Shown piece by piece: positions 55,292 to 64,000 of a stretch of DNA of 64,000 bases. The position numbers and the translations under genes were made by a program. The first letter of the stretch is position 1. Every line of letters starts with the position of its first letter. This DNA is from Cavia porcellus (taxonomy: Eukaryota; Chordata; Mammalia; Rodentia; Caviidae), in the NCBI RefSeq assembly GCF_034190915.1, contig NW_026947486.1:81758044-81822043 (forward strand), written 5' to 3'. The notes beneath the pieces are model-generated. The model had not been told where the DNA came from. It saw only the letters and a list, made by a program, of their open reading frames with translations, and searched no databases.

Positions 55292-58200
55292 ACTCCTTTG
55301 AAATATCATAAAGTTTTGGTTTGGATTAATGGGCAGGGATTTCAGAAGACCTGTAAAACCAGTTAAAGTGAAACAAGTCCATTTGATCTGCCACATCTGA
55401 AGGTAGCCTAGTTGGGTTATTGTTAATATTTAGGAACAAATTTTTCTGAAAGTTTGAGTAGAGGTTGAGAATCCCCCCTCCAAGTATATGTTTATATAGT
55501 TAGCTTTCAGCTCATTTAAGAGGCAAAAGTGAGCAGCTCAGAGAGATAGTTTTCTGAATAGAATGTAAAGCAGTCTGAATGTTTTTTGAAAATAACTGGA
55601 GTTACTAGCATACCCTAGCACATGTTAAAACTTTCCCCTTCCATGTTAGCACTTTACTGCTGATTTCTCAGTTTTCTTAACATTGAGACTAAATACGTGT
55701 TGTGTCTTGTATATGGCATAAAAAGTAAAGAAGAATGTCTAAAATTGTTCTAGAAAATTTGAGAATAAATCTCCACTTGGTTATGTAATGAGTAGTAATC
55801 TGCCTCCCTGCCCTAATGAAAACAGCCATGCAGACAAGTCTTTCATATGAAGAATTAGTTTTAGCTAGTTGGAATTAATCCTCACTCCTATTGTCATTGT
55901 CTGTAATAGACTTTGATCACTTTGCCACTATATATGCCTTCACGGTGTGGTCTCTATGGGCAAAAAACTAATGGAAAAATAAATCTGTAGTGCAGGTAGG
56001 AGGAGAAGAAAAGTTCTGTCCCACATATTTTTCTCTGTCCTTTCATAATGGAGACAATGGAATCAAAGTTATATTTAAAAATATTGCCACAGAATGTTGC
56101 AAAATTTTCAATCCAAAATCCACCAAATGAATCTTTATGCATCATCTAACTGTAAACCTTCATAAATGGTAGTCTGTAGATGAGACTCCTGTGTATTTTG
56201 GGCTGGAGGCTATAGGTGTATTTTTAAATGTTCATGTTACTTGGAATATCTAATAGGTTTTTACTTGAAATAATTGAAATGATCTTGTGTTCTCTTTTCA
56301 GCAAAATATTTTGGATTTTTATCCCTTCTAAATTACATTCCATCTCTAAATCATTACAGTATTTTAGCAGTTGCAAACTACATATGGAGCACTATATAGA
56401 CTTGTCAATTCCCATTTATTGTTACAACAATAAATGCCACCTTTCTTCTAGATTGACACATTTAAACACTTAGAAAATAAAGTTGTAACTTACTCAAATG
56501 CTAGTACTAAAAGAAAACAGACTGGAACAAATATATAGCCTAGCATTTATAACAGAACTAACTTGGTGAGCTTTTGTAAATGGCTTTTTGCAAAGGAAAA
56601 AAAAATTATTAGATACTGAATGATTGTTGTGCATAGTTATTAGTCATTCATAACCTTGCTTAAGTATTTCTTAGTTCAGCATAGATATTTTCTTCCTCCT
56701 TACCCGTATTTTTAAAAAGTTATTTCTTGATGTTGACTTAAAGCTTTAATCTTAATTTCTCATATCTATGTCATTCTTCAGATGATAAGCAAGATTTTAA
56801 GATAATGATGTCAGTGTTTAAATTGGGAGCAGAGAGGATCAGATGTCAATATATGCAATAATACAAGGAAAAAAGTAATATCCTTTGCTTACAAAGGTCA
56901 AGTTTATGTGCTTTTATTGGTTTCTGTTTTGGGAGTCTAAACTGACCATTAGAAAATTTGAAATTACCTTGTAACTTAAGGATCAGATCTTTGGAATCAC
57001 AATATCTTTTTCCTTTCTGTGTAGATATTGATAACATTATTCTTTGACAATAGGGTGCACTCTGAAATATTCGCAGTGGAAATTGAAGTTTCATTAATGT
57101 TATTTCACCATTTAGACATAATTATTTCTACCAGTATGAATGATACCTGATGCCAGCAGAGCTTTTGAACCTTTCAGACTCAACTGCTAGATAAATGACT
57201 TTGTCATAATAAAACTTGGTAGTTTCTACAAGTCTGTTATGACAAACCAAGAATTAATTCTGTAATAGAAAACTATCCATTCTGAGTAATATTGATATAG
57301 TTATTTGCTGCTGCTGTGCTGTGTAAATTTTGAATATGAAATGTTAAACTGTGCCTACTAAAAGTATCTTCTGGAGTTTCTGAAGAGAGAAAACCTGGAA
57401 AGTTAAATTGCAATTTTGCCAGAAGACTCTTACTTGCATACGTCTCAAGGTCTTCAGATTTCTTTTTTTTTTAATCTTTACTGTTGAGGATCCAACCTAG
57501 GGGTGCTGTACCACTGAGCTGCACCCCCAGAGCTCTTTAATATGAGAATGTCTTGCTCAGGTAGAAGTTGAACTGGTGTCCTCTTGTCTCAGCCTCCCTC
57601 AGTATTGATATTATGGGCGTGGCTAGGTCCTTCGTTTTTCTAGAAGTTTGCCTACCCCAAGTTGGATTTTGCGTGGAATATGCTTTTGAGTTAAAACTCT
57701 TCACTCCTAATTTCTACTGGATTGAAAATTTTTACAAGATGCAGTTTAAACTTACCATGAGACTTTCCTATTTTATACTTAGCTTTCCAGCTATTGAATT
57801 TTCTTTTTTCTCTCAGGTTGGCTTCAGATTTTCTCTAATGATAAATTACCCTAGATATGCTAGAAAGAAATTACTTGAAATAGTAAATTAATTCAAAAAT
57901 ATTCAAACCAGGAAAAGATTTTTAAATGTTATAGCAATCTTACAAGATCTGTATTTTCAATGATAATCATTTTGGTTGTAATAATCCCCCATATACATCC
58001 ACTATGAGGAAATGATGTCACATTTTCCCATTGTATCAAAAAGATAAAACAGTAAACATTGCTGAAGCTATTTTGTATTGTCAGGGCATGCATATTCTAG
58101 AGCTAAATACTAACTGTACTGGCTTCATCACCTCTTATCATTCATATTGAAACCTTGTTCATTTCCCCCAATACTATATTGTTCATACTTATACAATTTT

Positions 58201-58295
58201 ATGTCATGACTTTAAGTTCTACTTTTCATTAATTGTTACCTGATACTCATAGAGCTTCTTATGGCAAAAATAAAATGATTTAATTCTAATCATTG
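55292..58295 (+). other. ZBTB33: ZBTB33 3'UTR
   Basis: AT-rich sequence after the stop codon, with candidate poly(A) signals AATAAA at 55,764, 56,476 and 58,269. The last best matches the long 3'UTR of this gene (about 3 kb), placing the end at about 58,290-58,300. The upstream signals may give shorter transcripts. A diverged antisense SINE (57,465-57,622) lies within it. The end position is inferred, not proved. Confidence 0.65.
57465..57622 (-). mobile_element. Composite B1-dID SINE, antisense, in the ZBTB33 3'UTR
   Basis: Antisense ID-like part ('gttgaggatccaacctagggg', 'gagctgcacccccag') and antisense B1-like remnant ('cttgtctcagcctccctcag', 'tattatgggcgtgg'). Confidence 0.8.
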
Positions 58296-58539
58296 AGTGC
58301 ATGTTTTACAAGATCGTCTTTCAGAAATTACGAAAGCTTTTGCATTCTATTGTTTTCAGTTTTGTAAAGAGAGACTAGAACTTATTTCTGATGAAGCCTG
58401 GCAGAATTTTCCTTAAGGTGTTATATACTGGTGAGTCATGTCCCATTGTTTCTTCAATCATAATGGTCAAATTGAGGTAAGTGCTATCAGTTGTTTTAGT
58501 ACGCTTTGTATACTTTTATAAATACCATGAGGAGTCCTG

Positions 58540-60731
58540 TGAGTGGATAATGAGGGTAGTTTTATTAACTTGAAACATCACAAGAGCAGTCTGGGTTCCC
58601 AACATGGCAGTGATACAGATTTTAAGCAACATCCAGTTTACATAGGTTCTGGATTAATATTTTAATGTTTCATGCCCAGTTCAATACTGTAAAGCAGAAT
58701 TAGGATTAAAGCCATAAATTACAAAATGCAGTTGAGATACATATTGGAAATAGAAATTCCTTCATTACAGCAACTGTTTTTGCAAAAGAGTAAAGCAGCA
58801 AATACTAATTTTTTAAGGTAACATGGACTTTATATACTTCAATGTAATTAAAAAAGCTGCTTAAATTAAGTGTTACAAAATCTATACTGTTTCAAGTTAT
58901 TTTGTAAATAAAAATACATAGAAATGAGTCATAGAATCTTCACACTTTAAGAAATGTAAATGTACGCTATACTGTATAATGGTATCTTTAAAAATACAGA
59001 TTTATTAAAGGAAAAGGTAAAGTGTAAATGGCAAAAAATATTCATTGAGTATTACAAGGTGATATTTGTATAGTAAGTCAATTGGTTATTAGTCCCTTTT
59101 TGATATCCAGTAGAATTTTAATATTCTCAGAACTGTAAAAATAATAGTAACTTTGTATAACACAAAAGGACTATAGTATTTCAGATTTGGAATCTATAAG
59201 ACAACTTTCATGATGCTGAAAGTTAAACAATATTTTGCAAACATTTACTGCAAACAATGAGTGTGCTTGTTGTGCCTGGATGATTCTTGATGACCAAGTG
59301 TGTAAGGTAGATGAGAGCACCAGCATTTGTCTGCTACCTCTAATCCATCAAGTTCAGGAGGTAGCAAAATAGGCTGGAAAATTTTCCAGTATGTGTTCTG
59401 GGTTTTCAGAACTATCTAGTTAGGTACCCTTCTGTAGCCTGTGCATTTTTACATTATACAAGTGTAGGATGATCGATCAGTCTTCCTTTTAAACCATTTC
59501 TCAGGTTAGCGCAAGATTCCAGTGAAAGTAGTGATTCTAAATTGAAAGCATGATTCCAAAGTGTTCTAAACTCATTAGGTTGATGACTTAAAGCTATGTA
59601 TAATTAAAAGAACTGTATGGATACCACAATGTGATGGATTTTAAATGTACCATAACACTTAGAAATTTGTCAAGTTAGCTACATTTGGAGGTTTTACAGA
59701 CTTGAGGCATTGTAACACTTTCATAATCTTGAGTTAACGCTATCATGATTGGTCTCAACAGAAAAAGGACCAATAAGAGCAGTGGCATTAAAATACAGAT
59801 GATTCTTTTGGGGTGAGGTGCAGGATTCGTGCGGTTTGCTGGGGTTGAAGCACAACATTTGAAGATTAAATAGTCACAAAGATTAGTAACAATTCATACC
59901 ACAACCCAACCTAATCTAGCATCTTTAAACTGATTTTCAACTGTAAGATATCTCCTGCAGCAAATATATTTTGTAATAACACAACATGTAGTAGAACCTC
60001 AGTCTCAAATTACCACATGTATTATTGAAATTACTTAAAACTGCTCACAGGTTGCTCTGTATTTCAGTGCTTCTGGAACAATCCTGTTTCCCTCTAAAGG
60101 TGAGAGAATATTGCACTTTTCCCTTTAGGAGATACCAGTAACAAAAGCTGAGCTGAATGAGCACAACAGCCATTTTTACAATACTCACAGAAAGAAAGAG
60201 TAAGATATAGGCAGCTTTTTCTATATCCAGACAAAAAGCAAACAAAATATTAGCCAGAACTCTCTGTACTGGAACCATCATCTGGGAAATTTTCCTTAAA
60301 GACTAACATTAGTAGGGAAAGATAGAGCCTTGCAAGCCAAGTTCTTAACCAAGGTGCTAGAGTAGCAATCTGCCAAGGGTCAGAGGACAAACACTCCTTT
60401 ACATAAAGTGAGACAGATGTCAGTGGCACTTTTGCTCGATACCGAAGTGGAGCACAGGATAATGCAAGTCCAAACTTGACAGTCTTCTTGCTGGGCTGGC
60501 TCCCCAACCTTGTTTAGAGAGTGAGCTGTTCTGGAAGTGCTGGTTCTGCCTAGTCATCCTCCCCTCGCAGTGCCAACAACCTTCATCCCTGTCTTTCCCT
60601 AGCCTGGCAGGCTGTTGTAAAACTTTATGCATTAAGAATCACACTTTAAATTTTATACCCTACATACTTCCACTAAAGCAGAAATACAAAAGCCACAATA
60701 ATCTCAATAGCCAGTGGATATTCATTCCTCC
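58540..60731 (-). other. TMEM255A: TMEM255A 3'UTR
   Basis: Sequence following the TMEM255A stop codon (60,732-60,734). On the minus strand AATAAA signals occur at 59,001-59,006 and 58,561-58,566. The second gives a 3'UTR of about 2.2 kb, ending about 250 bases from the inferred ZBTB33 end. The endpoint is inferred. Confidence 0.6.
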
Positions 60732-60890
60732 TTAGGGACTGTAAGGTGGTGGCTTTTCAAAAGGTGGGTAGTAGGGTGGAGAATAACGGGGTGGCGCGCT
60801 CGAGGACCACATGTAGCTGGGCGAGGGAGAGCCAGACTGAGGCTCATCAGAAAGTCCAGAGGGAGGGGAGGATGGAAAGACACTGGAATG
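60732..60890 (-). CDS. TMEM255A: TMEM255A terminal coding exon (C-terminal 52 residues)
   Basis: On the minus strand a polypyrimidine tract and ACAG acceptor (60,891-60,900) precede an in-frame exon of 159 bases including the stop. It encodes a proline-, serine- and tyrosine-rich tail starting HSSVFPSSPPSGL and ending FEKPPPYSP, the cytosolic C-terminus of this four-pass membrane protein. PPRY, PPYY and PPPY (PPxY type) are visible; such motifs bind WW domains of NEDD4-family ligases. The earlier exons, with the membrane segments, are not in this window and would lie beyond position 64,000. The tail-to-tail arrangement with ZBTB33 matches the human X. The function of the protein is poorly known. 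Confidence 0.96.
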   Translation of the reverse strand, partial: HSSVFPSSPPSGLSDEPQSGSPSPSYMWSSSAPPRYSPPYYPPFEKPPPYSP

Positions 60891-63800
60891 CTGTGTAATA
60901 AAAAGAAAACATCAGCTTAGGCAGTGCATTTGTGATTTCCTGAGTGGTCATGACTATCTAAGCGGGAATATGGACTAGGTTTGCTTCCATTTGGAAGAAC
61001 AGAGCTCCTAACCCTTACAATGTTAATGAGGGACATGGAACAGGTGGTCCCACCTTCCTCTCAGTCACTCAGGTTGCAAGCCTCAATCAGCTATCTGGGA
61101 ATCCTCCCCTTACCCTTGAATGCTGCATCTAGGCAGTTACTGAATCCTGTTGCTTCTAAAGTATTGCCTCTAATATAATGCTCACTTTCTGAGTTTATAA
61201 CCCAAGCCTTCAGTACTTCTACCATGAGCTATGGCAGCAACATCCCAAGTAGTCTTCCTAAAGGTAGATGTGGTCTTAAGAAACTTTAATGCAATTAAGC
61301 TTTTGATTCCTGGGAAGTTCTTTCCTCCAAGAATGTATCATAGGGAAGTAGTGCAGTGGTCAGGAGCCCATCTCATAAACAACCAAAATCAGAGGAGTTA
61401 AGTGGCTTGGTTGGATTTGAAGTCTTCAGACTAAACCTGTCACTTCTGTTCCATTTGAACTAACCACCCCCACTAAATACTCCCATTTATAGGGTAGGTT
61501 GGAAAGCACAGTGTAACAGATGTAGAGCTAAGAATACCAATGGTAAGGACAAGAGCAATGCGGCAGGTCAGACAGGGATTTTTTTAAAAAACGGATGAAT
61601 TGGCATGTTAGGAGTCGTTTCCCCCTCTCTCAGTGATCTTTCTGCTCAAGATTTGGTCTGTTTTGTTCATTTCTGTATCTCCCAGAGTTCAGAACAGTGT
61701 ATGACAAATAGTAACTACTCAATAAATCTTGAATGCATGAAGATAACTTCAGTAGTATGTAACATAAACTTGGCAGGCTTTTTAAAAAATCTCTTCTCAA
61801 AGATACAGAACCACCCTGTGAGCACTGTTGCCTTGCTCCAGTAGTGGAATAAGGCTGGAGGGAACTGCGGGAATAGCTAGACTCAAGAAACCAGCTTTAA
61901 GCTCTCAGAACAAAGATATGCCAACAGGTTGGAAGAATTGCAAATACTCTGTAATATCTTAGCTCTAGAGGAGCTGGTATTTTTGTTTCTAGGTCTTGCT
62001 TAAGACATTAAAATGTGTCCCTTGCTGCACAATGTGACTTGGCTGCAATTCTTCACCCTATGCATTCTTTCATTCTGAGTGAAGGATTGACAGGATCATA
62101 GAACCTAAGCGAGCCTTTAAAGGCTAAAGAATTTGGGGCAGTGGGCTTGAGACAAGCAAGATGTCTCTCTAAAAACTCGGTTTTTCTCCTCTTTTCAACA
62201 ATACAGTGATGTGTTCAGAGAAATATATAAGATAATTGTGCAAACATCACAGAGTATACTCACACAAACTAGACAGCTACAACGTCACTAGGTGATATAA
62301 TCATACAGGACAACTGTTGTATGTGGTCTGTCGTTGAGTGAAACATCATTAAGTAGCACATGACCGTATAGTGATTTCCTGTTTCTGCCCAGCACCCCCC
62401 AAACTCCCTTTCTCCTCCTTTTCCTCTGACTTTTGTTTCCTTTCCTCAATTAATAGCTGCCTCCTCTTAACGACAGAGGAAAGCAAGACTTCTCAAGGCC
62501 AAGGATTTCTGTGCCCAGGCATGTGGCAGGGATAGTGAGAGGCACCAGGCCACTTTTAGGTGTTCCCAACCGCAGAAGGGAGGGACAGGTTTTCTGCAGT
62601 AGAACTAAAGGCATTTCTGTGCTGAGAGGCATTAAAAGACTTCTGTGAGCAGCAGCTGCTGTGGGTGGCAGTTGTACGCTTTGATAATAAAAGGGGATAC
62701 AGCGGCCCTTAGATTTTCACTTCTCAGTTTCATGTTTGGGAAGTATTCAAGGGGAAAGGAGAGGAGGTTTCTCCCCTTCTTTTGGCCATAAAACTGGGAG
62801 TCTTAAGGATAAAATTGAAGGGCTTTTGGCAGACTTAAGGAGTTGACTAGCTGTACATACACCCTTGGAGTTTGGGAGGGAAAATGCCCACAGTACCAGC
62901 GTTTAATTGCCTTTGAACAGACAAGAACCTTGGGAAATATTTGACTTTGTCATGGCTAAGGAGCTGGCCTGGTGTATTCTACTTCCTATTTGAGTGTCTG
63001 ACTTTATTAATGTAATGGGTGGCTTAGGAGAACATAGCTTTGAAGCTTTGCATACCACAAAGCAAGGAGGGCATCTTAAGTAGTTCACGGCTGTACCTCG
63101 TCAACTCTAGCTTCCTGAGATGCTTCTCAGAGTCCAGGGCGACCTGCAGGTCCTTAGAGGGGCACTGCTCTTCAGGGACACAGATGGCCTCCCTCCTCTC
63201 CTCCTGACAGCTAACCTGAACTACTCAAGATCAATGTATGTTTCTCACCATTGTAGAGCAATGACTCCAAAAGGAGCCCTGGAACTGGCTGGCAACTAGA
63301 TAGAAACTGCATCCCAAGGGTAAAATCCAGGATGTGCTGGTTCTTTGCATTTGTTCTGTCTTCCACCCGCCCCCCACCATAAAACCAAAGCTGAAGAGCT
63401 AAGAAAGGGGGGAAAGAAAAAGGAAGGATAGGAGCAGGGGAGAGGAAAAGAAAGGAAAATCTTGGCAAGAGAGAAGAAAAAACGAAACAGCTGAATGACA
63501 GCAGCAACAGCCTTTATGGGCTCTCAGCCATAACTACCTCCATAATTACCTCCTCCAAGATTAAAGCAACCCTATTGTTAAGTGGGCCCAGTGTATAATG
63601 AGTCATTTTTCAGTGGTCTAGGTGAAACATAATGTACCTTCATTAGCTTAATAAAAAAACACAAGCAGAAGTGCTTGCATTTTCCACAAGCTGAGACTTT
63701 TAAGCTTTAAACTTGGCAATTCGCCAAACACACAGGAAAGGGAGCAGACCCTGGTTAAAGTGGAGAGTGTGGCTAGGAACTTTTAGGGTTTATATAAAGC

Positions 63801-64000
63801 TACCTTGAGTTTAATTTCCCAGCAGAAGTAAACAATGATGAATGGTCTGTAGAATTTGGACTATTACCTCCTCTTACTATAGCCTCTTACCACCTCTGTA
63901 ACTGGGGGAAGTTGCTTAACCTTTCTACAATTCAGTCTTCTCATTTTAAAAGAGGCAGTAACTTCCCTCCAAGGATGAAATGACTGAATGATGACAGATG
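60891..64000 (-). other. TMEM255A: TMEM255A intron, partial
   Basis: No further TMEM255A exon could be recognised here, specifically no sequence for the tyrosine-rich segment expected just upstream of the last exon. It contains an L2/MIR-like trace at about 61,665-61,740 and a MIR at 63,870-63,990. The small open frames show no recognisable domain. Confidence 0.7.
63870..63990 (+). mobile_element. MIR relic
   Basis: 'ctctgtaactgggggaagttgcttaacctttctac', 'cagtcttctcattttaaaagaggcagtaac', 'gatgaaatgactgaatgatg' follow the MIR core order. Confidence 0.75.

Noticed and set aside
63100..63210. Possible extra TMEM255A exon on the minus strand
   Set aside because: A short open, exon-like segment follows a CAG, but its translation does not match the sequence expected upstream of the terminal exon.
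1..64000. CRISPR arrays, operons, bacterial mobile elements
   Set aside because: The window is plainly mammalian nuclear DNA. No regularly spaced short repeats or bacterial gene organisation exist.

Overview
This is a window of mammalian nuclear DNA, almost certainly from a rodent X chromosome. It contains one complete single-exon coding region, ZBTB33 (Kaiso; 53,270-55,291, plus strand), and the terminal coding exon of TMEM255A on the opposite strand (60,732-60,890). These two genes are tail-to-tail neighbours on human Xq24. The rodent call rests on the SINEs. There are many tRNA-derived ID-type elements, 7SL-derived B1-like elements, and composites of a B1-like left part with an ID-like right part (B1-dID), a combination known from squirrel-, dormouse- and beaver-type rodents. 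I lean towards a beaver-like castorimorph, but that is only an impression from the ID consensus.

Layout. Positions 1-5,390 hold the 3' part of an L1 that was split by a processed pseudogene of URI1 (1,501-4,980), which itself received three SINEs. Positions 5,390-11,800 hold an old antisense L1, two solo-type LTRs (one carrying an ID insertion, the other a perfect 17-bp hairpin) and unassigned sequence. At 11,827-16,254 a minus-strand L1 is bounded by a 12-bp target-site duplication. Positions 16,255-24,200 hold older L1 pieces and a decayed class I-type endogenous retrovirus. Positions 24,200-32,270 are a mosaic of SINEs, MIR/L2 relics, a 433-bp solo L1 tail and an ERVL-type LTR. At 32,281-37,730 a plus-strand L1 is bounded by an 11-bp duplication and carries a second L1 tail nested in its 3'UTR. 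Positions 37,742-49,860 are mostly unique intergenic DNA with scattered SINEs, an MLT1-type LTR and a CpG-rich, promoter-like patch at 44.4-45.1 kb. From 49,860 onward is the ZBTB33 CpG-island promoter, a non-coding first exon ending at 50,327, a 2.9-kb intron, and the coding exon with a 3'UTR of about 3 kb. The TMEM255A 3'UTR, last coding exon and intron follow on the minus strand.

Only ZBTB33 and the TMEM255A exon are supported as functional protein-coding sequence. The other long reading frames are L1 or retroviral relics, 5'UTR frames of L1, or chance frames. The most interesting observations are structural: two L1s of one family with repeated promoter units and rearranged interiors, a palindromic filler at an L1 deletion junction, nested L1 tails, an LTR hairpin, and a candidate RFX-motif promoter cluster upstream of ZBTB33. 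I did not find a clearly new biological system.
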